From Themeda triandra (Eukaryota > Streptophyta > Magnoliopsida > Poales > Poaceae): a stretch of 64,000 nucleotides of DNA. Shown here in pieces: positions 32,201 to 44,682 of the stretch. The notes under the pieces were generated by a model. That model did no database searches. It had not been told where the DNA came from and was given only the letters and a program-made list of their open reading frames with translations. The stretch is taken from contig JAENPR010000110.1 in the NCBI GenBank assembly GCA_018135685.1, forward strand, positions 930,001 through 994,000, read 5' to 3'. Position numbers and translations under genes: made by a program. Position 1 is the first letter of the stretch; the number at the start of each line of letters is the position of its first letter.

Positions 32201-34392
32201 ATGGGTTCTCAATGGAAAAGATATAGATCGTGTTGAGATATACAATTTTAGAATAAACCATGACAACATTTGAGCTCGTCGTTTAAATATTTTTTTAAAA
32301 AAATTGGATTTCCAACTTTAATATAGACCCCGACAACATCAAAGTTGTTCCAAAAAAAAAATCAAATTTAAAAATATGACAACTTATTAAAATGAATATT
32401 TGAGCATCTAAAAGTCTCAATTATAAAAGTGTCAACTACAAAGTCATAGATCATGTGTCGAGCTCTACAACATTGAATTTGTGTTCGTCCGACTTTATGA
32501 AAAGTTATGATTTTCAATATAAGAGAAGAGGGAGATCAACTTACATGCTGTGGCCGCCACTTGCATGTCAGGAAAACAATGCAACAAATCAAACTGAAAT
32601 TGAAATAGTCGAGTGGGGCATTTTGTCCGGTTCTAGAAGCTATATTGTCTAGAATTGGAATTTCAGGAGCTTTAGTTTGAAATCAAGCGACTAGTTTATG
32701 TGTTAATCAGACATGAATCTAATAATAATAATGATGATCATGTTGGAAACATACTGAAAGTCAGGTACAAATTCCTATCTTTTTTCCTAAAAATAAGGAC
32801 AGTTCACTATTCTAATGTCTTGTGCCAGGCTACCAGCCGAGTACTGTATCTGTTCCATTTTCAGTTTTCTTTTAAACGAGTTCCATTTTCAGTTTTTATG
32901 TACTTCCACTGTTCCATGAAATTTTGTCTTTTTTAGGAAGTCAAACACAGTAACGGTACAGAAGCAACAAAATTGGAAAAAATTATATCTTAAGCCCAGT
33001 CCACCAGAGCTCCGCACGTCCACTGGATACTAGCCCACAGCGCTACAGCCCAAACGCGCAGCCTGAGCCCACGTGCTTGCATGGGCAGGCCCAATAACAC
33101 AGCCAGTGACGGAAATGGTTCTCGAGGCCCACTAAACATGAATGAACTTCTCAGTCTTGGTATCGAAATTCGCTCTCTTTTTTTCTTTTCACAATTCCAC
33201 TACATCTTTGTCCCGTAGCCCCCAGATTCTGGCAACTCATATGAGTTACTGTAGAAATTAGAATAACTCGCATCTAGCGATGGTATGGAGTACAGCTACA
33301 AGATATTTTAGAACACACCACAATTGTTACCAATCTCTAAGCCGCAAATTATCTTGATAACCATGCAACAAATTATATGTCTCTACGTATGGACTCATAT
33401 TTGCTAGTTTGAATAAAGAGATATTTGAGTCCGTTATTCCACAAGCAAATTTATTCGGTGCAAATTACCTATTTAGTGTAAAATTGTGAAAACCCCATAG
33501 ACATATATAAAGTTTTCAAAATTTTACGAAATGATGCATATTCACATGTACATTGTCATAGAATTTGATAGAGAAACTCTGGTCCTGTTTTGTTTTTTTA
33601 ATCTAACTCTGGTCCTGTTTTCAACATCCATCTCTAACGAGCTAGAAAGCACAGAATAGTTTCCCTCAATTATAATGGGGGCGGGGAATCCCAAAACGAA
33701 TGCACCACACGTTCTTAAGGCCACAGCTAACACGGACACTACCTTTGCACTCAACCACTCGCCCCTTGAAGCCACATTCTAGTCTCAATTCTCCACTTCA
33801 ACTTCGGAAGAATTTGTAAGACATCATGTTCAGTATATGAACTAAGCAATATACAGTTATAAAATAAACTGTATTTTTTTCTTTTATAGAGAATATGCTT
33901 CTAAAACTGTAGAAAACATCTTAATTAATAAAACTGTATAGAATCTGTAATTTTCAGCATTTCAGTAGGAGCAGACTGAACATGGCCAATAATCTGCTGT
34001 CAGGAATCCGAGACATACTAGTATCAGTCTCTAAACAAACAAATGGAGCTATCTCAACTATCAAGCACCCATTCTGTATGTAGGGATATCATTCATGTAC
34101 TATACTAGATAAAGAAGAAATCCCAATAGTCCAAATACCATTCTTCACATCATTCAAGCACAAAAACGTGGCCTGAATCCAAATGTAAAGAAGCAAGCAG
34201 CAGGCAATCCCTCTATGCAGATCAGTATATTGGGCCCCAGCCTGTGTAGTTCAGAGCTTCAGGCCGGGGATGGCAATATCGCCTCCAACTCTAGATACAA
34301 ACTCCATTTGCCACTCCGAGTAGGCACTAAAAGGCAGTGTCCCAGCACCAGCCACCAGCATATAACACTGCTTCTTCCTTCCCTGAAGTTCA
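29276..34392. other. intergenic between WRKY genes 1 and 2
   Basis: AT-rich, with no ORF showing a recognisable domain. A W-box TTGACT (minus strand) is at 29691-29696, about 600 bp upstream of WRKY gene 1. A 20 bp tandem repeat beginning TTTTGGCTGATGTGG lies at 31982-32022. Oligo-A/T tracts are frequent. The last few hundred bases are probably the 3' UTR of WRKY gene 2. Confidence 0.55.
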
Positions 34393-37150
34393 TCACAAGA
34401 AATGGAAGTACTCAATGCACCTGGACTGACCGATCGGCAGCAGCGTCCTCGACAGAGCGCTGTTGCTGCTAGACGAAGGGCTTGGCTGTGCAGATTCATC
34501 AACCTCCATCTTAGCATGGCCGTTGCTTGTGTGTGATGGTACGCTGCCTGTCCACTGGAGTTGCTGGTATGCATAGGCGCTCCTGTCAGGCTGTTGGTTG
34601 GCGCTGTAAGAGTGCATGACTGGTGACCGTGGTGTGGGGGATGTCAGGAACGAGGGCTGTTCGGAGGCGGCGTGCGGGCTGAAGCAGATTGACACCGCCT
34701 TCTTTGAGGATGACTGTGATGCGACGTCTCTAGCACTTCCGATGGCGCTTGAGCTGGTGCTGCAGGTGTGATGGTTGAAGTAAGTGACCGAGAACAATGG
34801 CGGGTCGCTGGTGTCCTTCTGCTGGACTTGCTTAGTCGCAGGGCACTTCATGTCGTTCTTGTAGGTGCATCTGTAATAGAACCTGAAAATAAGATGACAT
34901 GTAAGAAAAGTTCAGTCCAAAAGGGAAAAGAAGAATTATTTGCCAAAATCTAAATGCAGTGTAAATGCTTTAACTGAAAAGTTCACATTCATAATAGTTG
35001 TAAGAAAATACTCTGTTCCATCCTTTTTACGTTTTGAGATCAGTACTTGCATGTCTAATGTCTTCCGCTAATAATATAAAAAGAGGACACCACAATGTCA
35101 CAGGAAGGGACTTTGAGTTGCTTAGCGTCAAAACGATTTTTCTCAGTTTTTTGCTAATTCTCTATTAGTGCGGTTGGAACTTAGACCACCGACAGTTAGT
35201 GAGTAAAACACACGGTCCTATTAAATTTCCTCTCAGAAGGTTGAATAACACCTTTTTCAAAGATTTCTTTAGACTTTAGTGTACCAACTTGTCTTATTCT
35301 TATGAACAGTTCTAGAAGGACTACGCAGTAACATCCATATGTCAAAGATCTACTTCCCTTTAACTCAGTAAGTGGGTGAGTATTTTGGTAAGTAAATAAA
35401 GATGCATCATGTCCTTCCCCCCTCTGTCAACATTCAGTCTACCTAAATTAGGTGGAACACCATCTATAAACACTTTTGAGACCTGTGCATCTACTGCATC
35501 CACTGCCTTTTATAAAAAAATAAACATTAGCTCCCCATCAATTAACATGCTCTTGATGGGCTAACAATATATATGGGGGTCTGCACCGCATTCCAATCGC
35601 TCTCTAAAAAAGAAGAAAAAGGACTGCCATAGACTGTCGGCATGGATACTACTAATAGCTGAAGACTTGAGTTGGACAACATGCACGCTAAACAAATGAG
35701 GCAACTTTTAGTATGCTAGTGAAGCATTAGATTTCAAACGAGTTGCAACTGACAGGTACTAAAGGTGGCTAACTTGCGAACTGTATATTCACATATAAGA
35801 AGTGTTAAGAGGAAGTCTGAATTAACACTTTACTGAGTTCTTTATGTGCCTAGTTGAGTTGTCAGTTAGGAAAGGGAGTTCCACTTTGAATGTTCTTTTC
35901 CTGTATAGTCACGACATAAAGCAATTCTCTAACTGGCAAGCATTTGTTTTTGTTTTAGTCATTCAAGGGTACGGTGACACCTGTCCACCGACAATTCTAC
36001 AAGAGAGCGACTAGTAGACAATCACACAATTTGATATGTCCGTCCCCCTCTGATATTCAAACGTTAGTCGCACTAAGCGGCAATGTGATTTGGGGCGGAA
36101 AATAAAAAGTATTTGGCCCACAAACTGAACATACAAAGACTATATATTGACCAGAAGCAGGGCATTTGTTTCTTTTTGCGGACAAAGTATAGTAGCAACA
36201 ATAGATTGATTTTAGATATGTGAAAATTGGATGAACATGTCTGCAACTGCTACCCACAGTCAGTTTCAGATTTGTGCCCCACTCACTCAGACCGCTGAAC
36301 CAGCTATTGTATTCCAAACTCAAAAGCGAGCAGAGCCTTGGTGGGTTGCAATTTTATCAAGTTAATAGTCTAGCACAAGACAAGATGAACGAAAGACGTA
36401 TAATACGCAATAAGGATGTATATGAGCTTCTCCCATGTGCCATCAGGAGGTGAACAGCCCATACTGAAAAGGTCAAAATTTCTGTGCCTACAAAACTACT
36501 GTAACCGGCAAACACGCTTCACTTAAGATGAAAGACTAGAGATAGGAAGTACGCACAGTTCATCTTTAGTTATATGTAATATAGTACTAGAAGACAGGAT
36601 ACAACATATATAAAAGTGCTAAAAATGAGGAAATATTGCAGTCAAAACAAGGCAAAAACTTGTTCTTAAATAAATTCTGAAGAGTTGAGGTAACCATCCC
36701 CAATGGAACCAGCAACAGGTCTCACAAAGTCACAAACATACTCTAGATCTGGTAATAAGTAATAACTAAGAACTAAATTGACCATCCGCGGTAGATAACT
36801 GAAACAAAAGACGCTTATTTGGTGGGAACAACAAACTGTTGTCAGGAGGAGCTATGCTCTGAAAGAAAGAACGAACCTTGGGAAGTGCGAGTTGGAGAGC
36901 TTCTTCTCGCCGTACTTCCGCCACTGGTGCCCGTCGTCGTACGGCGCGTATGTGTCCGAGGTCCAGCTGCGCTCATCTTTCCTGCCGATTTTGATTTGTT
37001 TTACAAGAACATGTGCAAATTTCGCAAGGAGGAATCGAGCGAGGACGACGCTGCGTACCTGATCCTCTGCTGCTGGGTCCTGGCGGCGGCGGCCGCCCTG
37101 GTGGAGGAGCCCAGGTCGCAGGGGTAAGGAGGAACCGAGTCCAGAGCCAT
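34393..37150 (-). CDS. group III WRKY transcription factor 2, WRKYGEK variant (predicted 228 aa)
   Basis: A predicted nuclear regulator of W-box genes. Model: exons 37150-37059, 36981-36877 and 34882-34393; both introns are phase 2 with good GT/AG sites. Intron 2 (1994 bp) falls after the Pro-Arg of the WRKY domain, the conserved R-type position. WRKYGEK is at 51-57, followed by C-X7-C-X24-H-X-C (C71, C79, H104, C106). Only about 30 residues, Ala/Gln-rich, precede the domain, so the usual N-terminal helix of group III is missing or lies in an exon I did not find. The tail is Ser/Pro-rich and ends CIEYFHFL. No lesion is seen. A TATA box lies about 100 bp upstream of the ATG. Confidence 0.85.
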
Positions 37151-37247
37151 GGCGACGAGGACGGCAGACGGCGAGAGGGAGGGAGGAGAGCGGAGGAGGC
37201 GTTTCTTGCGGGAGCTCGGCGATGGAGACGACGGTTCTGACCACCTT

Positions 37248-37255
37248 TATTTATA
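37248..37255 (-). promoter_or_regulatory. TATA box of WRKY gene 2
   Basis: The minus strand reads TATAAATA, 98-105 bp upstream of the ATG at 37150, giving a leader of about 70 bases. It supports the short first exon as the true 5' end. Confidence 0.65.
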
Positions 37256-37502
37256 GGCATTAAACAACGACGGTGCAGGAGCATTCTTCAACGTTAACAC
37301 GCGTCGCTTAACGCCGCTTCCACTCTTCGTCTTCACTCAATTTATTTATTTTTTCTTTCAACAAGGAATGAAGTCACCTTCTGTTTATTTATTTCCTACC
37401 TTTGTTTTTGGGAAAATACTAATTACCCTTTCTGCAGTCCTGAAAATAGAAAATAATGGCCAGCCGAGGCAGGAGTTATTATATATTAATATTATGGGTG
37501 CC

Positions 37503-37774
37503 GAGTAGTTACTCCCATCTCTAAAAAGGAGTTTATCACATAGAGTATGTTTATATACTAATATTAAGTTACTCTAAATCTTCTTACGCGAAAAAATTTC
37601 AAGGGAACTCATACTTTTTAATATATTACAAAAATCTTCTCACAATACGTATCTTGCATACTTGACATATATACTGCCATAGATGGTCCAGTATGATCAT
37701 ATACTTCGCGTCCATATACTTTTTTGGTCATACATATCCTAAATCTTGAGATATGAACATGGGAGTAACTACTC
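37503..37774. mobile_element. MITE-like element with 16 bp perfect inverted ends
   Basis: GAGTAGTTACTCCCAT at 37503-37518 is exactly inverted at 37759-37774, 272 bp overall and AT-rich inside. The end itself contains the palindrome GAGTAGTTACTC. No clear target duplication was found, so the superfamily is undecided. Confidence 0.65.
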
Positions 37775-39438
37775 CCTGAAAGTAGAAAATACTTTCCCTC
37801 AATATTATAGCATATATATTATCTTCTCAACAATAGACTGCAAAGGAGTAGGGGTGTAAACCCCTCCAGTCCTTTTCAAAAAAAAAAATAGACTGCAAAG
37901 GATATAGTATAGTATGTTTTCAACAATATACAGCAGAGATTTTCAATATGAAATATATATGTTTAGCAAAAAAAGGAGGAAAAAGAATCTTCCATATATC
38001 TGAGACAGAGGAGCAAAGTTAAATTGTCCAAAGAATGAGAGCGAGGATACTTTTCAGAATTTTTTGATTTTTTTTTTGTGTTTTTTCATGTGTCTACCTT
38101 GTTATTTGATTTTATATCTCCAGATCATGTCATTACAGTGGTTTCAGGACTAGTTTTAGTAGCTGTAATGAGTAACGGAGAGAGCTGACGGAGTGAGGCT
38201 GCTGGCATCAAAGAGCCGCCCACATCTGAACTGAATGACTTTTTTTTTTAAAAAAAAAAGGAAAAAAAATCTGAAGGACTGAACGCCATTAATAATACAT
38301 CCATGTGCAGTGCAGGAGGACAGCTAGCTCTGCATTTCTTTACATTTCTGAAGACTCTCTGCAGCTTAGTCTTACATTACTTGTTATTTAAATACTTAAA
38401 AAATAAAAAGCAGGACAGCCTCACTACAAAATCTTGGGTTTGGTGGTTGAATCCCACCGCCACAGGCTAGCAGCTTATATAAATAATATTGCATCGCTTT
38501 GAACAAACTTTTACCAAGTAGTCTTTTTCAAAGCAAGTCCCAAGAAGAGAGAAGCCCAAAAAGAAAAAATAAAATATATAATCATGTCGACGGCTCCTGA
38601 TTTAGCTGAAGTATTATTAGTTACCATAATGCTAATATAATGACCTGCTTATGGTAGAAGACAAATGCTCTAGCTAGGAACAGATGAAAATGACATGGTT
38701 TAAATATGTCTTTCCTGCTTTTGCATAATGATGATAAAATTGAAAGCACTTGACTAGTTGCGAGGTGCTTTCTACACTCTTCTGAAGAAATACATAATAA
38801 ATCCTAAAGGCTAAAGCAAAAACAGCACTAGTAGTTGAGCAGGTGTGTTTTGCACTTCTCGAAATAGGGATGAATCATTTTGCAAAAAGATAAAATAAAT
38901 AGATAGGGAAGAAATCCACAAAATTTATCTTATTGTAGCTTGTAATTCGTTTATTATTAATTGTCACTTGTTCATGAGAAATAATTAATGTCCCTCTGAA
39001 CATGAAGTTGGTAACAAAACTAATGATAGACTAATATATAAAACACTAATGCTTAATTCCTATGTTTTTATGTGATTACAAAGTTAATTATATTTCTTCT
39101 AAAACATGGATAATATCGTCCCTACTAACATTCCGAGCTAAATACTAAAACTACTACGCTACCAATGAGCATAGCAGATCAGTGGAAACAGCTTGTCCTT
39201 TTTGATAGCATTCAGTGATACTAATATTTTAGCCATTGAGGAGGTCGTGGCTATCGAAGTAGCCGCATCATCTCGCGCAATATTTTGTTGCAGAATTAGG
39301 AGAGATAGTGGACTTTCTGGTGACAGATTCAAGCAGTCAAGCTTACTAGTTTATTTGCTTCAAAGACATCCACGTACAAACAAACAGCTCACCACACAAC
39401 CATTCTTTATTTTTTTATATGTGGAATGAAAAATAAAG
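37775..39438. other. intergenic, no gene
   Basis: AT-rich with poly-A/T runs (near 37880, 38070 and 38240). I see no coding domain. It ends at the chromovirus insertion site. Confidence 0.55.
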
Positions 39439-39443
39439 ACGGT
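39439..39443. repeat. target site duplication ACGGT (left)
   Basis: It precedes the LTR start TGATAGGATT and is repeated at 45113-45117. Confidence 0.9.
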
Positions 39444-39874
39444 TGATAGGATTTCTCCTTCTCCCCTTGATCTCCCGTAGACTGTACGGGTGAGAGATTG
39501 GTGGACGAACACGAGATCGGCGCTGGGGTGCCGTGGTGTACCGCGGCGCTACAGTACCGCGGCGCTATAGTACCGCGGGTACTGTTCACGAGGCTAGGGC
39601 AGGTGGCGGCTAGGGTTTGGGGGACTTCCCGATCTCCCGGCTCCTAAGGGAAGCTGGAAACAATATATGTTTCTGCTTAATCTGAATCAATAGTTCTTAC
39701 AAATATATATAGCATCCTCTCATCTCAAATATCTAAATAACTCCCCTGAAATAATAATAATACTAATAATAATATAGATGAAGATAATTGGGCCTCAAGC
39801 CCAAGTCGCCTGGAGGCTGTGGCGCCTAGCCACTTGGCGCCGTCCTCCTCGTATACGTGATGCCGGTCATAACA
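39444..39874 (-). repeat. 3' LTR of the chromovirus
   Basis: Plus-strand ends are TGATAGG and GGTCATAACA. It includes repeated GTACCGCGG/CTACAGTACC motifs and an AATAAT run. Confidence 0.9.
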
Positions 39875-42800
39875 TCTCTCCCTCCCTCGACAAACAGCTC
39901 GTCCTCGAGCTGGACATCGGGTAGAGAGTGGTGAAGTCGTCGCGGAGCTCCCAAGTCGCGTCGTCGTCCGCGAGGCCTTGCCACTTGACAAGGAGGCGCC
40001 ACACGCCCCTGCGGGCCGGGCGCGCAGCACGCGCTCGGGGCGGCAGCGGCGCCCATCCTGCTTTGGGGGTAGCACGGCCGGAGATGTCGGAGGCGGCCCA
40101 ACGAAGGTGTAGGGCTTTAGCAACCCCACGTGGAAGACGTCGTGAAGGCGCGCGTCCGCAGGAAGACGAAGACGATAAGCCACCGAGCCAATGCGCTCGA
40201 TGACTGGAAACGGCCCGGCGTAGCGTGGTCGGAGCTTGCCCTTGGCGGGCGAGGCGAGCGCGTGGGTGGGTCGGTGAAGAAGGCGGAGCAGCACCCACGC
40301 GCCCACATCAAATTCCACCGCGCGGTGATGCTCGTCGTAGTGGCGTTTGGCGTCTTGCGCGCTGAAGGAGGCGCTCGCGGACCTCCTCCAAGAAGGCGTC
40401 CCGGTCGCGGAGCATGGCGTCAACCGCCTCCGTCTGGGCGTCGCCGGCGTGGTGTGGAAGTAGCGGCGGCGGAGGACGACCGTAGACGACCTCGAACGGC
40501 GTCGCCCGAAGTGCCGAGTGGAAGGAGGTGTTGTAGCAGTACTCGGCCCAAGAGAGCCAGTCGACCCATGTGCGGGGCCGGTCGCCGGTCGCACAGCGCA
40601 GGTACATGGCGATGATCTTGTTCACCACCTCAGACCGGCCGTCCGTCGAGGGTGAAACGCCGTGCCGAGCCTCCGCGAACACCCGCACATCTAAAAAGAT
40701 CACGCCACGGAGTTCTTTGGTGAAGACAGGGTCGCGGTCGCTGACGATGGAGCTGGGGAAACCGTGCAGGCGCACGATCTCGTCGAAGAACGCCCGGGCG
40801 ACCGTCGCGGCGGTGTAGGGGTGGCTGAGCGCGATGAAGTGGGCGTACTTCGAGAAACGGTCCACCACCGTCAAGATTACGGACTTGCCGTGCACCTTCG
40901 GCAATCCCTCGATGAAGTCCATGGAGATGTCCGCCCACACCTGGGAGGGCACCTCCAAAGGCTGCAGGAGACCGGCAGGCTGTGTCGTCGGGGTCTTGTT
41001 CCGGCGGCACACGTCGCACACGGCGACGAAGTCGTGCACCCGCCCGCCGATCGCCGGGAATGTAGAAGTCCGCCGGAGGCGCACCGGGGGTCTTCCCGAA
41101 CGCCCTCGTGGCCGAAGAGTGTGCCGGGCGCACAACCCGGTGGCGCAAGTCGTCGACGTCCGGAACGTAGAGGCGCTTGCCGTGGAGGAGGAAACCGTCG
41201 CTGGTCCCCCACGGCGCGCCCAAAGTCGCCTCCGACAGCTGCTGCATAAGACCACGGCGCGGGGGTCGGCCGCGGTGGCGCGGCGAATGTCGGCGTAGAG
41301 GTCGAAGGCGGGCGCCGAGAGGGCGCGCGAGGGCTGCGGCCTCCTCATCCCGGCGAGACAACGCGTCCGCCGCCGAGTTGAGCCGCCGGGCGGTACTCGA
41401 CGGTGAAGTCAAACCCGAACGGCTTGTTGAGCCACGCGGGCCGGGGCACGGTGGACAGCCCGCCGGTCCGGGAGAAACTTCAAGCCGTAGTGGTCGGTGC
41501 GGACGAGGAAGCGGCGCCCCCGCAGGTACGGGCGCCGGTGGCGGGCACGCACCAACCCGATGAGCTCGCGCTCGTAGGCCGCGAGCTTGACGTGGCGGGC
41601 GGCGAACGGGCGGGCGAAGAAGGCCCGGGGTCCCTCCCCGGTGTAGCACGGCGCCAAACCCCGTGCCGAGGCGTCGCAATCCACCACGAACTGGCGGTCG
41701 AAGTCCGGCATCTGAAGCACCGGCGCCGAGGAGAGCCCCCCTTTGAGGGCGGCGAAGGCCTCGTCTGCCTCCGTAGTCCAGGCGAACGCCTCCTTCCGTA
41801 GGAGGCGCGTGAGGGGCGCCGCGATGGAGCCGAAGTCGCGGATGAACTTCCTGTAGTAGCCGGCGAGCCCCAGGAAACCGCGCACCCCGCGGGGAGAGCG
41901 CGGCGTCGGCCACGCCTCGACGGCCGCCACCTTGTCGCCATCCATGGCGACACCGTCCGCGGAGATGACGTGGCCCAGGTAAGCGACTGAGCGCGCCCCG
42001 AAGGAGCACTTGGACCTCTTCAGGAAGAGGCCGTGGGCGCGCAGGGCGGTGAAGACGAGGCCGACGTGCTGCAAGTGCTCGGACCAGGAAGTGCTGTAGA
42101 TCAAAATGTCGTCGAAGAAGACCAGCACAAACCTGCGGAGGAAGGGGCGGAGCACGTCGTTCATCAGCGCCTGGAAAGTGGCCGGGGCGTTGGACAACCC
42201 AAACGGCATCACCGGGGAACTCGAAGTGGCCGTGGTGGGTGCGGAATGCCGTCTTCTCGATGTCCGCCGGTGCATGCGCACTGGTGGTACCGAGCGGAGG
42301 TCGAGCTTGGTGAAGAACTTGGCGCCATGGAGCTCGTCGAGGAGCTCGTCGACCACCGGGATCGGGAACTTGTCCTTGGACGTGCGGTCGTTGAGGGCGC
42401 GGTAGTCGATGCAGAAGCGCCACGAAGCATCCGCCTTCTTGACGAGGAGCACGGGCGCCGAGAACGGCGACGTGCTGGGGCGGATGATGCCCTGCTCCAG
42501 CATGGCGGCGCACTGCCGCTCGAGCTCGTCCTTCTGCAGCTGGGGGTAGCGGTACGGCCGCACCGCCACCGGCGCCGTCCCAGGCAGCAAGTGGATGCGG
42601 TGGTCGTAGGGACGGGCCGGCGGGAGGCCGCGCGGCGTGTCGAAGACGTCGGCGTGCTGGAGGAGAAGCTCGTCCAGCAGCGGGTGCTGCGGGTCCGTGG
42701 CGACCACCGCGCCGACCGCGCGGGAGGGCGCGCCTGGGGCAGCCACGCACTGCCAGGTGACGCGACGGCCGTCGCGCAGGAAGGAGACGGTGAGCCGCTC

Positions 42801-43130
42801 GAAGTCCCACGTCAGGGGCCCCAGCGGCCCCAGGAAGTCGACGCCGAGGATGAAGTCGAAGCAGCCCAGGGTGAGGCCGACGCAGGAGACGGCGAAGGGC
42901 GCCCCGTGTATGTCGACCGGGACGTCGCGGGCGATCCCCTCGCACGGCAGGCGCTCGCCGCTGGCCACCGTGACGCGCAGCTGGTCGCCCCCCTGCGGAG
43001 CGAGGCCAAGTCGCCTCATGGCCGCGCCCTGCAGGAAGGTGTGTGTAGAGCCCGTGTCGAGGAGAGCGAGGAGACGCTCGCCCTTGATCGTCACCGGCAG
43101 CAGCATCGTGTTGTAGGTCCTGATCCCTGC
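39867..43130 (-). pseudogene. pol: chromovirus pol: protease, RT, RNase H, integrase, chromodomain (frameshifted)
   Basis: Reading right to left: the protease motif LLALLDTGSTHTFL; reverse transcriptase with YRALNDRTSKDKFPIP and the catalytic FDDILIYS near 42095-42130; RNase H (LVRTDHYGLKFL); integrase with CDVCRRNKT, MDFIEGLP, VVDRFSKYAHF and IVSDRDPVFT; and a chromodomain ending LLVKWQGLADDDATWE. The frame changes near 42290 and 42215 (a compensated pair in reverse transcriptase), again between RNase H and integrase (about 41400), within the integrase N-terminal region (about 41060) and near 40330. The final stop falls just inside the LTR. As written it cannot make a full polyprotein. Large plus-strand open frames here are antisense artefacts of high GC. 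Confidence 0.85.
39875..39888 (-). other. polypurine tract of the chromovirus
   Basis: The minus strand reads GAGGGAGGGAGAGA directly before the LTR start TGTTATGACC. Confidence 0.85.
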
Positions 43131-44656
43131 AAGAGCGTGCATAGAGACCACAAGAGCGTGAGTATGGGCCGCATCAGCGGCTGCGGTCTCATCGGGCGGA
43201 GGCTCCTCCACAGGTGTGGTGTCGTCGACCAGGAAGTCGTCCGCCTCCAGGAAGAAGAGTCGGGGGCACACGTGACCCCGCACGTACGGCTCGTCGCAGT
43301 TGTAGCAGAGTCCCTGGCGACGGCGTTCCTTCATCTCAGCAGGCGACAGGCGGCGGAAGGTGCGGGGCGCGCCCGCTGCAGTGGGCGCGGCCGCCCTCGA
43401 CGGGCGCCCGGGCTCGGGCTGGGCGGGTGTCCGGCGGGGTGGCGCGCGGCCGGGGGCGCGGCGGCATGCCAAGCCGCTGGGGCGGCCTGCTGCTCCGTGG
43501 CGGACCGCTGGAGGCGCCGTTGCCGCAGCCCGCGTCTCGAAGGCGCGTGCCAGGAACATCGCCGTCTGCAAATCCGGCGGTGCGCGCATGGCGACGTCGA
43601 CGCGGATGTTGTCGGGTAGGCCGCCGATGAACAGCTCTGCCTTCTGGCGCCTAGAGATGTCCCTGGAGTGCGCCAAGATGGTCTGGAAGCGCTCGGAGAA
43701 CTCCGGACCGAGGGCCCGGAACGGTAGACGGCCCCGGCGTGGAGATGCGGAGCCGAACATGGCGTCGGGGGGACCGAAACGAAGGCGGCAGAGTGTCTTG
43801 AAGCGGTCCCAGGAAGGCATGCCCTCGTCCTGCTCGAGGGCGTAGTACCACGTTTGTGCGGCGCCGGTGAGGTGGTAGGACGCCATCCACGTCCGTTGGG
43901 ATACCGGCGTGCGCTGTCCCCAGAAGAATTGCTCACAATGCGTGAGCCAGCTGAGCGGGTCGACGGAGCCGTCGTAGGTGGTGAAGTCGAGCTTGTGGGT
44001 TTTAGGTTCCCACGCGCCCGGCGATCGCCCCCGCCCGGGGCGCTCGCACTCGACGCCGTCGCCATGGCGGTGTCCGGCCACAGGCTGATCCCCGGAAACA
44101 GAGGGCCGTCCACGCCGCCGTAGAGTATGCCGCTGGTGGGCGCGCCCCCGGAGCGCGAGCCTGAGGCTATGGTGGACGTCCGAGCCGGGGTAGTGGTGTA
44201 CACCGGCGGCGCCACCTGCTGCTCGAACGGGAAACTCGGGATCGGAGACGGCGAATGCGGGAACGCGATGGACTGGATGGGCACCCCCGTGGACGGTGGA
44301 GTGGGGTGCGGTGGGGGGGGCGCCGCCGCCGCCGCAGCCGCTCGCGCGTCGACTGCGGAGCCGGGAGGCGCGCTGCGTGGTGGGCTGGTGGCGGCCCGTT
44401 GGGCCCGGTGAGGAAGGCGTGGATGCCCTTGACCGCCCGCCCGAGCTCGAGCACCGCCGCCGTGAGATCGGCGGCCGGGCGGGACGAGGGTCTCTGAAGT
44501 GGAGGGCGACTCGCCCTGGGCGCCGAGGCCCAGCGCGCCGAAGGCCGCCCCGGCGGTGATCACTGCGAGGTTGGGGTCGGCGGTGGAGGGCGGCGCGGTG
44601 GGGGCGGGCACGCCGGTGGAGGGAACGCCGGTGGAGGGCACGTTCGGATCAGCCAT
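43131..44656 (-). pseudogene. gag: chromovirus gag (frameshifted)
   Basis: It starts MADPNVPSTG 27 bases inside the 5' LTR edge and opens with a Pro/Ala/Ser-rich region. Near 44020 the reading frame shifts into the conserved gypsy gag domain (KLDFTTYDGSVDPLSW, then FKTLCRLRFGP). A zinc knuckle CYNCDEPYVRGHVC lies at about 43270-43310, followed by an acidic linker leading to protease. At least one frameshift is needed to join the two parts. Confidence 0.8.
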
Positions 44657-44666
44657 CGAACCAGAG

Positions 44667-44682
44667 AAGCTGGATACCAAGT
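44667..44682 (-). other. primer-binding site of the chromovirus
   Basis: After the LTR end ...CCTATCA the minus strand reads ACTTGGTATCCAGCTT. The TTGGTATC core resembles Met-tRNA-type sites. Confidence 0.7.

Noticed and set aside
40630..42945. Minus-strand frame of 771 codons, Arg/Pro-rich
   Set aside because: Mostly an off-frame reading of pol. Short in-frame pieces mark the frameshift sites but it is not a separate protein.
42033..43619. Long plus-strand open frame of about 528 codons
   Set aside because: It is antisense to the chromovirus gag-pol and open only because of very high GC. The minus strand holds the recognisable RT, protease and knuckle motifs.
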